Source: Klebsiella pneumoniae (GTDB lineage Bacteria; Myxococcota_A; UBA796; SXON01). Taken from it: DNA of 64,000 nucleotides. Below are positions 8,709 through 17,866 of this stretch, one piece after another. A program made the translations under genes and the position numbers. The notes beneath the pieces were generated by a model. That model was not told the DNA's origin. It saw nothing but the letters and a program-made list of their open reading frames with translations, and made no database searches. Positions within the stretch are counted from its first letter, which is position 1. Each line of letters starts with the position of its first letter. Location: assembly GCA_945861635.1 (NCBI GenBank), contig CAMAWH010000004.1, positions 62,001 through 126,000 on the forward strand. Direction: 5' to 3'.

Positions 8709-9958
8709 ACGATCTCGTGACCCGTCAGAACGTAGGCCGGATCGCCGTCCTGACGCTGAACAATCCTCCCGCAAATGGCTACTCCCTTGCGATGCATCAG
8801 CAGCTCGACGGGCACATCGTCGAGCTGCGCATGGACGACGACATCGACGTCATCGTACTGCGCGGTGCTGGGGAAAAGTTCTTCTGCGCCGGCGCCGATA
8901 TCGGCTACCTCGGCACGCTGTCGCCCACGCAGAAGTACGCCTTTTGCTTGTTCGCCAACGAAACACTGTTACGACTTGAAAATACACCAAAGCTCGTGAT
9001 CGCGGCGTTGAACGGCCATTGCGTCGGTGGCGGCTTGGAAATTGCGTTGGCGTGCGACCTCCGCGTCGGGCGCTCTTCCGCTGAAAAGCCGATTCAGGTG
9101 GGCCTGCCGGAGGTGACGCTTGGCGTACTCCCCGGCACCGGCGGCACCCAACGATTGTCGAGAATCATCGGCCGTGCGGCCGCCCTCCGGATGATGGTGG
9201 AGGGTCGAAACATGACGGTTGAAGAAGCAGTAGAGGCGGGTGTGGTGCATTTTCTGCTGCCGACGGATGGGTGGTGGGATGCGGTGATGGCGTACGCCGG
9301 GACGTTCGTCCTGCCGGGCAAGGCGGCGGGCGCGGTCGGACTCATCAAGCGGGCCGTGCTCGGCGGCGCCGATCTCCCGTTGGAGTCGGGGCTGGCGCTC
9401 GAGCGCGAGTTGCAGCAGCGGCTGTTTGCCGCAACGGATGCCCGCGAAGGCATCGACGCGTTCCTCGGCAAGCGGAAGGCGCGATTTGTCGGGTTTGGCG
9501 GTGCACCGGCGGACGGCGGTGCCAGCGGGGCCGCGCCCGGCGTTCGCCGTGGACCCGTGCGAACGACGGCGGGCCCCGCGCCAAGCCGGACGAGCCACGC
9601 CGGGACGACGGGCCTCGTGGTCGGCGCTGACCCACGCGATCCCGAGACGGACGCCGCGGACACGGCCGCCAAGGAGTCGAAGCGTGCGCCGGCCTCTCCC
9701 GGCCTCCATCCGCGCATTGACCTTGCGCGGACGCGCCTTGTGGACGATGTGCTCAATCTCCTTTCTCGCGAGGCGGTGGAGCAGTGCAAGGCGATCCCCA
9801 TTCGCCGAGAGGGTGACGTGCTCGTCGTCGCAATGGCCTTCCCGGAGGACGCCGAGGCGGTAGCGCGTTTGGCGGCCGATTCGGGCTTGCAGATTCGCCC
9901 GATGGCCGCGGACCTTGTTGAAATTGCGACGGCGGTGGCTTGGCACTACCGGTCGTGA
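8705..9958 (+). CDS. Enoyl-CoA hydratase fused to an MshEN-like (GspE N-terminal) domain
   Basis: A 417-residue protein. Residues 1 to about 260 form a full crotonase domain with an oxyanion hole ([19 protein letters not shown]). Both catalytic glutamates are present ([19 protein letters not shown]), so it should hydrate 2-enoyl-CoA. A Gly/Ala/Pro/Asp-rich linker of about 70 residues follows. A C-terminal domain runs from about residue 336 to 417, with [34 protein letters not shown] and [17 protein letters not shown]. That pattern matches the MshEN/GspE N-terminal domain of secretion and surface-sensing proteins, which in some members binds c-di-GMP. A crotonase normally ends near residue 260. 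It overlaps the thiolase gene by 4 bases. Confidence 0.85.
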   Translation: MNDLVTRQNVGRIAVLTLNNPPANGYSLAMHQQLDGHIVELRMDDDIDVIVLRGAGEKFFCAGADIGYLGTLSPTQKYAFCLFANETLLRLENTPKLVIAALNGHCVGGGLEIALACDLRVGRSSAEKPIQVGLPEVTLGVLPGTGGTQRLSRIIGRAAALRMMVEGRNMTVEEAVEAGVVHFLLPTDGWWDAVMAYAGTFVLPGKAAGAVGLIKRAVLGGADLPLESGLALERELQQRLFAATDAREGIDAFLGKRKARFVGFGGAPADGGASGAAPGVRRGPVRTTAGPAPSRTSHAGTTGLVVGADPRDPETDAADTAAKESKRAPASPGLHPRIDLARTRLVDDVLNLLSREAVEQCKAIPIRREGDVLVVAMAFPEDAEAVARLAADSGLQIRPMAADLVEIATAVAWHYRS

Positions 9959-9961
9959 TCG

Positions 9962-10198
9962 CTACCCTTCCATCCAGTTCTTCCCGTCGTCACGCAATTC
10001 CTGTAGCTGGGCGTCGTTGACGCCGAGTACGCGGAACACGCGGGCGGGGTCCACGCGCTCGCTTGGGTTCGGGTAGTCAAAACCGAGCTCAATCGCCAGA
10101 CTCCACGAGGCCAGGATGAGCTGTCGGGCTTTCCGCGCACCGGCGCCGTCCAGCGGATTGGAGGGGCCGTGGTGACGGCTCGCCATCTGCGCCACCAA
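9962..10198 (-). CDS. Small hypothetical protein
   Basis: A 78-residue protein with no recognised family. The core, ARQLILASWSLAIELGFDY followed by PSERVDPARVFRVLGV, looks like two helices of a small soluble protein. The acidic end (LQELRDDGKNWMEG) supports real coding. It sits on the strand opposite to, and between, two beta-oxidation genes, ending 4 bases from the hydratase fusion stop. No signal peptide is seen. It could start at an internal ATG a few codons later. Confidence 0.5.
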   Translation of the reverse strand: MVAQMASRHHGPSNPLDGAGARKARQLILASWSLAIELGFDYPNPSERVDPARVFRVLGVNDAQLQELRDDGKNWMEG

Positions 10199-10267
10199 CG
10201 GCGGCTGCGCCCACGCGCGCCACCGACGATTCTCGACAGGTTAGGCGCGACGCAATCAGGGTTGCGG

Positions 10268-11116
10268 ATGGGCTTCACTCGTATCGGGATCGTCGGCGCC
10301 GGAACGATGGGGCACGGAATTGCGCACGTCAGCGCCCTTGCTGGGTACGAAGTGGTGCTGCAGGACGTCGAGGAGGCCCGGGTGGCCGCGGGCGTCGCAA
10401 AAGTACGCGCCAACATGGACAAAAGCGTCGAAAAGGGAAAGCTCACCCCGTTGCAGCGGGAAGCCGCGCTTGCGTGCCTTACGACGACAACGACGCTGTC
10501 GGGCCTGGCGGGTTGTGACCTGATCATCGAGGCGATTCCGGAGAAATTGCCGATGAAAGTGGAGCTTTTTCGCATGCTCGGCGGCGTGGTCGGGGTCGAA
10601 GCGGTGTTGGCGACCAACACGTCCTCGCTTTCGCTCGCCAGCATTGCCGCCGCCGCTTCCTTTCCGGAGCGTGTCATCGGGACCCACTTTTTCAATCCCG
10701 TGCACATCATGACGCTGCTGGAAATTGTCGTGCACTCGCGTACGGATGCATCCGTGCTGGAAGCGGTGCGAAGTTATGGCGCGCGCATCGGAAAGGAGTG
10801 CATTACGGTCAACGACGCACCCGGATTTGCGACGTCACGGCTTGGCGTTTGCCTCGGCATGGAAGCGATACGCATGGTGGAGCAGAACGTCGCAAGCGCG
10901 GAGGACATCGACAAGGCGATGGTGCTCGGGTATCGCCACCCGGTGGGCCCCTTGCGGCTCACGGACATGGTCGGTCTGGACGTCCGGTTGGCCATCGGCG
11001 AATATCTCGCGCGTGAGCTTGGAAATCCGGCCTTCGAGCCGCCGGCGTTGCTGCGTCGGATGGTGGCGGAAGGCACGCTCGGGCAAAAGTCGGGAGCTGG
11101 TTTCTATCGCTGGTAG
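10268..11116 (+). CDS. 3-hydroxyacyl-CoA dehydrogenase (3-hydroxybutyryl-CoA type)
   Basis: A 282-residue single-domain-pair enzyme, the usual length for HbdA/PaaH-type dehydrogenases. The start is at ATG 10268 (MGFTRIGIVGAGTMGHG), which gives the NAD-binding GxGxxG right at the N-terminus. The catalytic histidine lies in GTHFFNPVHIMTLLEIV. TNTSSLSLASIA and the C-terminal GYRHPVGPLRLTDMVGLD are family signatures. It oxidises 3-hydroxyacyl-CoA to 3-ketoacyl-CoA. Its place close to a thiolase and an enoyl-CoA hydratase on the same strand completes a three-step oxidation set. Confidence 0.93.
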   Translation: MGFTRIGIVGAGTMGHGIAHVSALAGYEVVLQDVEEARVAAGVAKVRANMDKSVEKGKLTPLQREAALACLTTTTTLSGLAGCDLIIEAIPEKLPMKVELFRMLGGVVGVEAVLATNTSSLSLASIAAAASFPERVIGTHFFNPVHIMTLLEIVVHSRTDASVLEAVRSYGARIGKECITVNDAPGFATSRLGVCLGMEAIRMVEQNVASAEDIDKAMVLGYRHPVGPLRLTDMVGLDVRLAIGEYLARELGNPAFEPPALLRRMVAEGTLGQKSGAGFYRW

Positions 11117-11152
11117 TTCGCCCAGTTTGGGGCGGAAGCCGCCGCACCGCGG

Positions 11153-12760
11153 TCAGGGGGTGATGACGAACTCGACCCGGCGATTGTTCGCCCGGCCGGC
11201 CTCCGTGTTGTTCGTGTCGATGGGCGCCGTTTCGCCAAAGCCCACGCCGACGAGGCGCGCCGCGTTGACCTTGCCGCTGCTGACCAGCCAGGCGACCACT
11301 GCTTTGGCGCGTCCGTCAGAGAGCGCCAGGTTCTTCTTGTCACTTCCGACGCCGTCGGTATGTCCGCGCACTTCGACGTGGCCGATGTCGGGCGCGCCGA
11401 CGATGACTCGCGCGATCTCGTCGAGGAGGCCGAACGACTGCGCCTGAATCGTGGTTTTTCCCGTATCGAAGTAGATTCGCTCCTTGATCTCGATGCGATC
11501 GACGGTGACGAAAACGCGTTTCGGGCAGCCGTCGGATCGCTTCGGATCCTCCGCCGGATCCTTCGGGACATCCGGGCACTTGTCCCGACCATCGTGGATG
11601 TCGTCGGCGTCTCGGTCCGGGCAGCCGTTCAGCGCGGCGGGGCCTGGGTCTCCGGGGCACTGGTCGACGCTGTCCGCGATGCCGTCGGCATCTCCGTCGG
11701 GGCAGCCACCGGTCTCCCTGGAGCCCGCCAGGTCGCGACAGGCGTCGTCCGCATCAGCCACCATATCGCCATCGTTGTCGTCGTCGGGGCAGCCATCGCC
11801 GTCCTCGAAACGATCGAAGTCCTCCGCCCGCGCCGGGCACGTGTCGTTGACGTCGGCGATGGTGTCGGCGTCGTTGTCTTCATCGGGGCAGCCGTCTTCG
11901 TCCGCGTAGCCATCGGCGTCCTCCGCGATGTCGATGCAGGCGTCCGCTTCGTCGTCCACCGAGTCCTTGTCACGATCATAGACGGGTTTGGTTCCTGCGA
12001 ACAACCACCCGCCGGTGACGGCGAGCCGGAAATCCGGCGCACCTACGCCGGCAATGATTCCGGTTCCGACCCGCACGGTCGTCGTGAAGCCACCGCGCTT
12101 GCCCCACGTTCCATACACGTCGAATTCGGCCGGCGAGCCATGCGCGGCGGTGCGCACGATGCCGTTGAATTCCCCGCCGACGACCAGCGCGTCCAGCGGC
12201 CGGTACGCAGCCCCGAAGCCGTAGTCGAAATGGCCGCCATAGTCCTGTCCGCCAAGCCGGCTGATCGGGGCGACCGAGTAGCCGAGGTCGGCGCGAAGAT
12301 CGACTTTCGATGTGGGTGCGTAGGCAGCGAGCGCGGTTTCGGTGATCCCAAAGCCGCCGGAGCCGACGAGCCAGCGGGTGTCCCCGGTCGGTAGCGCAAG
12401 GCCCGTGCGGACGGCGAGGGAGAACCCAGTGTCTTTGCGGCGGATCGCGGTGAACATTCCTCGAACGGCAACGTCTCCCAGCGCGGAGCCCGCCTGATCT
12501 TCCCACGTCACGACGGGGTAGAACGGAGCGTCGATCTCAAATCGTGCCGCTTCGAACGCCGTGTACGCGCCGAGAAGGTGCACACCGAATTGGTCCGTGA
12601 CGAGCGCTCCGCCGCCGACGTACACCACCGGATTGTGCGCGTAGACGAGGCCGAGTCCGGCGTATCCGGAGCGCACCCAACCGGCGTCCGGCGACTTGCC
12701 CGCGAACGAGAACGTGTCCGCGTCGAGCGCGAGGACGCAGGGGATGGCGACCAGCAACAT
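11153..12760 (-). CDS. OmpA-family outer membrane protein with thrombospondin type 3 repeats
   Basis: A 535-residue outer-membrane protein. An N-terminal signal peptide (MLLVAIPCVLALDA) precedes a beta-barrel-like region of about 250 residues with alternating aromatic strands. Then come about five TSP3 calcium-binding repeats (DKDSVDDEADACID, DADTIADVNDTCP, DGDMVADADDACR, DADGIADSVDQCP) at about residues 285-415. A C-terminal OmpA peptidoglycan-binding domain ends the protein (YFDTGKTTIQAQS, VRGHTDGVGSDKKN, LSDGRAKAV, ANNRRVEF). It should anchor the outer membrane to the cell wall. This barrel-TSP3-OmpA order is common in myxobacteria. Confidence 0.92.
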   Translation of the reverse strand: MLLVAIPCVLALDADTFSFAGKSPDAGWVRSGYAGLGLVYAHNPVVYVGGGALVTDQFGVHLLGAYTAFEAARFEIDAPFYPVVTWEDQAGSALGDVAVRGMFTAIRRKDTGFSLAVRTGLALPTGDTRWLVGSGGFGITETALAAYAPTSKVDLRADLGYSVAPISRLGGQDYGGHFDYGFGAAYRPLDALVVGGEFNGIVRTAAHGSPAEFDVYGTWGKRGGFTTTVRVGTGIIAGVGAPDFRLAVTGGWLFAGTKPVYDRDKDSVDDEADACIDIAEDADGYADEDGCPDEDNDADTIADVNDTCPARAEDFDRFEDGDGCPDDDNDGDMVADADDACRDLAGSRETGGCPDGDADGIADSVDQCPGDPGPAALNGCPDRDADDIHDGRDKCPDVPKDPAEDPKRSDGCPKRVFVTVDRIEIKERIYFDTGKTTIQAQSFGLLDEIARVIVGAPDIGHVEVRGHTDGVGSDKKNLALSDGRAKAVVAWLVSSGKVNAARLVGVGFGETAPIDTNNTEAGRANNRRVEFVITP

Positions 12761-12825
12761 GCAGGCTCCGAAACGACCGATAACCGACCGGCGGCCGAAC
12801 TACGCCAAAAGCCGGCCGGGTTCCC

Positions 12826-14679
12826 CTACTCGCAGAGATCGTCCTCGACGATCATGACGTTGTTGTCCTCGTTGCATTCCGCGAGTGTCTGGGCGCCATT
12901 GTCGTCGTCGGAGCGGAATTCCAGCGTGCCGCCGTTCACATCGTCGGCGTCGAGCTTGAAGATGAGGCCCTCCGACGACTCGCCGGGCTTGATGGCCGCT
13001 GCGGTCGTCTTGCTGGCCAGGAAAACAGGCGCACCCGATTCATTCGCGTATGCGGAGATGACCACGCCGGCAGGGATGTCGTCGAGCCCCCGATTGCCGA
13101 CGTTGACGACGACGCGCAACTTCCCGGCTTCACACTCGATGTTGCAGATCTCCTCGAGGACGGGAATCGCATCGCCGGTCGCGCCGCCGGTGGACGCCGC
13201 GAGGTCGCCCGAGCGGAAGTTGTTGTACGTCAGCCAGTTCGTTGCGGCGTTTTTCGGGATGATTCCGAGGTCGGACACGTTGGTGATGGCGTACGCATGC
13301 TGGTTCCACACGGGCCGCCCCGGCATCCAGGAGTTGTCCGCGTCTCCGACGACGGTGACGCCCCGCTCGGAGCCGCTGTAGGCACTCGACGAATAGATGA
13401 TCTCTGCGTGCCCGTCGTTGTCGACGTCTGCGATGGAGGGGTATTCGCTACACGTTGCGGAGGAATGCGCGGACTCCTGCAACTTGACGGCACCGGTTGC
13501 GCCGTCGAAGACGAGCAGATCGTTCTCGTCCGCGTAGACGACTTCGGCCTTTCCATCGCCCTCAAAGTCGAAGACGGCGCTGCCCGTGAACCCCGACGAT
13601 TCGTCGTGGACGGGTTGCCGCCATTTCACTGATCCATCGGTTTCAAAGACGACATACACGTTGTGCCCGGCCACGCCGATCTCCGGCTCCCCATCTCCGT
13701 CGTAGTCGGCGATGGTCGGCGGCCCGCTCGTGTCCCCGGTGACGTTGCGCTGCGACCAGATGACCGTTCCGTCGTCATCCTGGAGCCGCACGTCACCGGT
13801 ATAGGTCACCACGATTTCGCCCTTGTCGTCGTTGTCGAAGTTCCCGATCGCCACGAAACCGTCGGTCTGGCCGTTGGACCAGATGGTCGTGCCGTCCCTC
13901 GTGAAAAGCGCGTTGCCAACGACGACTTCCATTTGACCGTCCTGATCGATGTCCGCGGCGACGCCCATCGGCGCCGCCCAGCCGTGGCCGGAGCCTTCAC
14001 CGCCGCGCCCCATCCCGATCAACGTCCCGTTCTTCCCGCTCATGATCGTGCCGCCGAAGACCACTTCGGGTTTGCCGTCGGCGTTGAGATCGTAGATACC
14101 GACCGCGCCGCACGCAGGGTTCATGGACCCGCGGTAGGCGGGTCCAGTCCACATTGCGGACCCATCCCGCCCGCGGAAGGCCTGAATGCCTGCCGAGCCC
14201 GCGGCCACGACGTCGGGCCAGCCGTCCGCGTCGAGATCGCCGATGGCCGGTGTGGCAGGTTCTCCGCCCATGTTTCCGGCGGACCACTCGATCTTGCCGT
14301 CGCTGCCGCGCAGTGCGTACGTGACCCCGACGGCATTCGAGATCACGATGTCCGGAGTGTCGCTGCTGTCCACCTTGCCGTCGCCATTGTCATCCGTGAG
14401 TTGGCCGACGACGGGCGTCGCATAGGCGTCTCCGACGTCGGTGTTCTGCCATTTGATGACGGGCGTGAATGTGCCGACTTCTTCGATCTCGCAGCTTTCG
14501 TCGATGCCGACGTCCTGCGGTTCGGTGTTGGGGGCGTCACAAAGGCCGTCGCCATCGGTGTCATCGTTGGGATCGTAGCCGCTGTCGCCGGGGTCCGTGC
14601 CCTCGTTGGATTTACGATTATGCAGGTTGAAGTCGCTGCATGCGGCGAGGATCAGCGGGGCGAGGACCAGACGACGCAT
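12826..14679 (-). CDS. VCBS/FG-GAP repeat lipoprotein with CARDB-like C-terminus
   Basis: A 617-residue lipoprotein with a normal signal peptide (MRRLVLAPLILAAC, Cys at 14). An acidic linker (DPGDSGYDPNDDTDGDGLCD) leads into a long propeller of VCBS/FG-GAP units. These contain repeated DLDADGWPDVVAAG, DLNADGKPEVVFGG, DYDGDGEPEIGVAG and DVDNDGHAEIIYSS, each a Ca-binding loop plus two strands. The last 120 residues (LRVVVNVGNRGLDDIPAG to CNEDNNVMIVEDD) resemble a CARDB-like Ig fold. It is a likely surface or adhesion protein. It lies downstream of bioA on the same strand, but with a 51-base gap and no clear functional link. Confidence 0.85.
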   Translation of the reverse strand: MRRLVLAPLILAACSDFNLHNRKSNEGTDPGDSGYDPNDDTDGDGLCDAPNTEPQDVGIDESCEIEEVGTFTPVIKWQNTDVGDAYATPVVGQLTDDNGDGKVDSSDTPDIVISNAVGVTYALRGSDGKIEWSAGNMGGEPATPAIGDLDADGWPDVVAAGSAGIQAFRGRDGSAMWTGPAYRGSMNPACGAVGIYDLNADGKPEVVFGGTIMSGKNGTLIGMGRGGEGSGHGWAAPMGVAADIDQDGQMEVVVGNALFTRDGTTIWSNGQTDGFVAIGNFDNDDKGEIVVTYTGDVRLQDDDGTVIWSQRNVTGDTSGPPTIADYDGDGEPEIGVAGHNVYVVFETDGSVKWRQPVHDESSGFTGSAVFDFEGDGKAEVVYADENDLLVFDGATGAVKLQESAHSSATCSEYPSIADVDNDGHAEIIYSSSAYSGSERGVTVVGDADNSWMPGRPVWNQHAYAITNVSDLGIIPKNAATNWLTYNNFRSGDLAASTGGATGDAIPVLEEICNIECEAGKLRVVVNVGNRGLDDIPAGVVISAYANESGAPVFLASKTTAAAIKPGESSEGLIFKLDADDVNGGTLEFRSDDDNGAQTLAECNEDNNVMIVEDDLCE

Positions 14680-14730
14680 GCGGACTCCGAACGGCGCAAG
14701 AGTAGCGCGGATTTTGCTCCTTCGCGTGGA

Positions 14731-16017
14731 TCAGCGCGATGCGCGCTCGACGTCCTCGATCCCGGCGGCAATGGCCGCCACCACCTCGCGGATGTGGGTG
14801 GGCGTCATGGAGAGGGGCGGCATCAGCACGACGGCGTCTCCGAGGTTGCGAACGATCGCGCCGTGGCGGCGCGCGGCAAGGGCAACTCGGTGACCGACGC
14901 GCTCCGCTGCCGGCTTCCCGTGCTTCAGAACGAGCGCGCCCATCATTCCGCATTGACGACGCTCGACCACCCACGGATGCCGCACATCGGACAGCGCATC
15001 GCACATCGCCTCGATTTTGGGGGGCAGGCCCGCGAGGGTCTGCTCACCCTCAAACACGTCCAGTGTGGCAAGTGCAGCCGCACACGCGAGCGGATTGCCG
15101 GTGTAGGTATGTCCGTGAAAGAACGTGCGGAAATCGGTGTAGGGTCCGCGGAAGGCGTCGTGTACGGCTTCCGACGTCATGGTGACAGCGAGGGGGAGGT
15201 AGCCGCCGGTCAGCCCCTTGCCAAGGCAGAGAAAGTCCCTGTCTATCGAGGCAAACATGTTCCCGGTGCGGCCGAACCCCACGGCGACCTCGTCGGCGAT
15301 CAGGTAGGCGCCCGCCTCACGCGCCATCGCGGTTAGCGCCGCCAGGAACGCCCGAGAGTGCATTCGCATCCCTGCCGCGCCTTGGACCAACGGCTCGAAG
15401 ACGAAGGCACAGAGCGTGTCACCGTGCTCCGCAAACAGGCGTGCCGCCGCGACGAGGCACGCCGCCTCTTCCGCGGGGTCCGCGCGGTCCGGCGCCGGAA
15501 TGCGGACGGCGTCGAACAACATCGGTCGGTACACCGTGTGAAAAAGTTCGATGCCGCCGACGCTTACCGAACCGATGGTGTCGCCGTGATACGCCTCGGT
15601 CAAGGCGGCGAATCGGGTACGCCGCACGTGGCCGCGCTGCTGGCATGCTTGAAACGCCATCTTCAGGGCCACCTCGACGGCCGTACTCCCTGAATCGCTG
15701 AAGAACGCGCGCTGCAAGCCAGTGAGTTGAGCCAGGCGCTCCGCGAGATCGATCGCGGGCGCGTGGGTCAGTCCCAGCATCGTAGAATGGGCGATCTTCG
15801 CCAACTGCGCGGCGATGGCCGCGTCGATCTGCGGGTGGCGGTGGCCGTGGACGTTGCACCAGAGCGAGCTCACACCGTCGAGGAATGCGTTGCCATCGGT
15901 GTCGTAGAGAAAAGATCCCTCCCCGCGCTGGATGACGAGGTTGTCCTGGGCGATCCACTCGTCGTAGGCCGTGAAGGGATGCCACAGGTGGCGATAGTCG
16001 CGCGCGAGCAGGTGCAT
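14731..16017 (-). CDS. bioA: Adenosylmethionine-8-amino-7-oxononanoate aminotransferase BioA
   Basis: A 428-residue class III PLP aminotransferase of full length. HLWHPFTAYDEW at the N-terminus is the BioA-specific opening. LIADEVAVGFGRTG carries the PLP-binding aspartate, and LCLGKGLTGGYLPLAVT the PLP lysine. FFHGHTYTGNPLACAAA is also typical. It converts 7-keto-8-aminopelargonate to 7,8-diaminopelargonate using S-adenosylmethionine as amino donor. bioF and bioB are about 3 kb away on the same strand, separated by sat (opposite strand), a hot-dog gene and a lipoprotein. The pathway genes are near each other but not in one operon. bioD and bioC are absent from the window. Confidence 0.96.
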   Translation of the reverse strand: MHLLARDYRHLWHPFTAYDEWIAQDNLVIQRGEGSFLYDTDGNAFLDGVSSLWCNVHGHRHPQIDAAIAAQLAKIAHSTMLGLTHAPAIDLAERLAQLTGLQRAFFSDSGSTAVEVALKMAFQACQQRGHVRRTRFAALTEAYHGDTIGSVSVGGIELFHTVYRPMLFDAVRIPAPDRADPAEEAACLVAAARLFAEHGDTLCAFVFEPLVQGAAGMRMHSRAFLAALTAMAREAGAYLIADEVAVGFGRTGNMFASIDRDFLCLGKGLTGGYLPLAVTMTSEAVHDAFRGPYTDFRTFFHGHTYTGNPLACAAALATLDVFEGEQTLAGLPPKIEAMCDALSDVRHPWVVERRQCGMMGALVLKHGKPAAERVGHRVALAARRHGAIVRNLGDAVVLMPPLSMTPTHIREVVAAIAAGIEDVERASR

Positions 16018-16067
16018 GGCGCGGGGGTAACCGGCGGGCTAGACGCGGCGCCCTTCCCCGAGCGCGC

Positions 16068-17321
16068 ATGTCTCTCGTTCCCGTTCACGGCGGCCTTCCC
16101 TGCCCGGTCAATCGCATCTTGCCGTGGTCGCGCCAGAAGTCGCTCCTCGGGGACGCAGCCAACCTGCCGCGAATCGCGGTGACGGATGCCGATCTCTCCG
16201 TTGTCTACCGGATTGCGGACGGAACGCTTTCTCCCTTGACCGGTTTCATGGACCGAACGACGTTCGATCGCGTGTTGGACGAGAAACACGTCGTCGTAAA
16301 CGGAAAGGCGTTTGCATGGACGATTCCGTTCGGCCTGCCGGTGAGCGAGGAGGAGGCGGCCGCCCTCAAGTGTGGTGCCAGCGCCGCGCTCGTCGATGCA
16401 CGCGGAAACGTCTTCGGTGCGATTCGCGTCAGCGATATCTGGGCGTGGGACAAGGCGCGCTACGTGGAGAAGGTCTACGGCACGAGTCGGATGGACCACC
16501 CCGGTGCGGCCATCGTCACGGACGACGCGCGCGGCACGCTGGTCGGTGGGGAAATCGAGGTGCTTCCTGCCGGTCGGCACGCCGAGTACGGGGATTTGCT
16601 GCTTTCGCCGGCCCGGACTCGGGCGCTCATCGCCGACCACCGGTGGGAAGCCGCGCTCGCCTTCCAGACGCGCAATCCGTTGCATCGTGCGCACGAATAC
16701 GCGCTTGTATTCGGCGTCGAAACGCTGACCAGGCAGGGATTGTACGCGGGAGTCATCCTCAATCCACTGGTTGGACAACTCAAGAATGACGACGTCGATG
16801 CCTCAACGCGGGTTCGCACGTACCGCATGTTGCGAGATGGTCGCCTCCTCGGCCAGGGCGATAGTGACCGTTCGCTTTGGGAAGGCGTCGGCTACGATCT
16901 GAACGACGTGTTCGAATTGGTCTGCCTCGACCAGAAGATGTTCTACGGTGGACCGAGTGAGGCGGTGATGCACAGCATCTACCGTCAGAACCACGGATTT
17001 TCCCACATCGTCATCGGTCGAAAACACGCGGACGCTCCGTACTTCGACAAATCCGCGATCTGGGGTGATTTCGACGCGCAGGAGATCTTCGGCGCGTTGC
17101 GCGGGGAGCTCAGCACACGCCCCGTCAAGGTCGGATTTGCGGCGTTCTACGATAGCGTCGGCCGCGTTGACCTCACGGAAAACCACCCGGGCGAGGCGCC
17201 GTATTCCATCTCGGGCACCAAGCTGCGCGAGCAGCTGGTTGCCGGCGAACGTCCGGACGCCAGAATTATCCGCGGAGAAGTTGCGGATGTGCTCAGTGAG
17301 GCCTACCGGGCGAAGGGATAG
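16068..17321 (+). CDS. sat: Sulfate adenylyltransferase (ATP sulfurylase)
   Basis: A 417-residue monofunctional ATP sulfurylase. It has an N-terminal PUA-like half and a catalytic half with FQTRNPLHRAHEYAL (the HxxH nucleotide motif). A conserved IVIGRKHADAP replaces the more usual GRDHAG motif. PYSISGTKLREQL lies near the C-terminus. It makes adenosine phosphosulfate from ATP and sulfate in the cytoplasm. No APS kinase domain is fused, and no APS reductase or sulfate transporter is nearby. It cannot be assigned to assimilation or to energy metabolism from the window. It is divergent from bioA with a 50-base gap. Confidence 0.94.
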   Translation: MSLVPVHGGLPCPVNRILPWSRQKSLLGDAANLPRIAVTDADLSVVYRIADGTLSPLTGFMDRTTFDRVLDEKHVVVNGKAFAWTIPFGLPVSEEEAAALKCGASAALVDARGNVFGAIRVSDIWAWDKARYVEKVYGTSRMDHPGAAIVTDDARGTLVGGEIEVLPAGRHAEYGDLLLSPARTRALIADHRWEAALAFQTRNPLHRAHEYALVFGVETLTRQGLYAGVILNPLVGQLKNDDVDASTRVRTYRMLRDGRLLGQGDSDRSLWEGVGYDLNDVFELVCLDQKMFYGGPSEAVMHSIYRQNHGFSHIVIGRKHADAPYFDKSAIWGDFDAQEIFGALRGELSTRPVKVGFAAFYDSVGRVDLTENHPGEAPYSISGTKLREQLVAGERPDARIIRGEVADVLSEAYRAKG

Positions 17322-17339
17322 GGTCGCTGGGGCAGGCTC

Positions 17340-17834
17340 CTAAAGCCCCGCTTCCAGCCCCGCCTCGACGACGTCACCCCGTACCCACACGGCGGCCTGT
17401 TCGGATTCGTAAACCACGCGATCTTCCTGTGTGTAGGTGAAGCGATAGTCGGCAAAATGGCGGCCCCGCAGGCGTCGCGTGCGCGTTGTCACCAGCTCGA
17501 CCTGCATGGGCGGGCCAATCCGACCGAACGACGGGAAGCGGGCGCTGCGGACATGGGTGCCGTACCCGACCCAGCCCTCGCTCGGTCGCAGGCCCAGAAC
17601 GTAGACCGCGTGCAGGTTCCCGAGCGTGCCGGTGATCTGGATCATGACGGCGCCCGGCACGTGCTTGATGTGCCCGCGCCACGGGTTTTGCGCGTCGACG
17701 AGCGCGCCGAGTCGGTTGGTGTCCACCTCCGCGACCACCCGTCCAGCGTCGCGATCGATGGTCAACACATCGTGGACGTACCAGTGCTCGGGATCGTAGA
17801 GGCACTCACGCGCGAAATCTTCGGGGAACGCCAT
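17340..17834 (-). CDS. Hot-dog-fold protein (FabA/FabZ-like)
   Basis: A 164-residue protein. The segment GHIKHVPGAVMIQITGTLG resembles the HFPGxPVMPGVLxxE helix of FabZ-type dehydratases and related hot-dog thioesterases. It keeps His and Pro-Gly but not a clear catalytic acid. The later strands (VELVTTRTRRLRG, ADYRFTYTQEDRVVYE) fit the rest of a single hot-dog domain. It may bind acyl thioesters; an enzymatic role is uncertain. It lies convergent with sat (18-base gap) and 32 bases downstream of a lipoprotein gene on the same strand. Confidence 0.6.
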   Translation of the reverse strand: MAFPEDFARECLYDPEHWYVHDVLTIDRDAGRVVAEVDTNRLGALVDAQNPWRGHIKHVPGAVMIQITGTLGNLHAVYVLGLRPSEGWVGYGTHVRSARFPSFGRIGPPMQVELVTTRTRRLRGRHFADYRFTYTQEDRVVYESEQAAVWVRGDVVEAGLEAGL

Positions 17835-17866
17835 CGGAAGCTCCGGTTGCTCGCCCGAGCGGGGGC

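Noticed and set aside
13663-15336. Plus-strand open frame of 557 codons spanning the FG-GAP and bioA genes
   Set aside because: It crosses the ends of two real minus-strand genes and encodes a low-complexity product.
17329-17349. GGGGC...GCCCC hairpin between sat and the hot-dog gene as a terminator
   Set aside because: The stem is only 5 base pairs with an 11-base loop, it overlaps the stop codon of the hot-dog gene, and there is no U-run.
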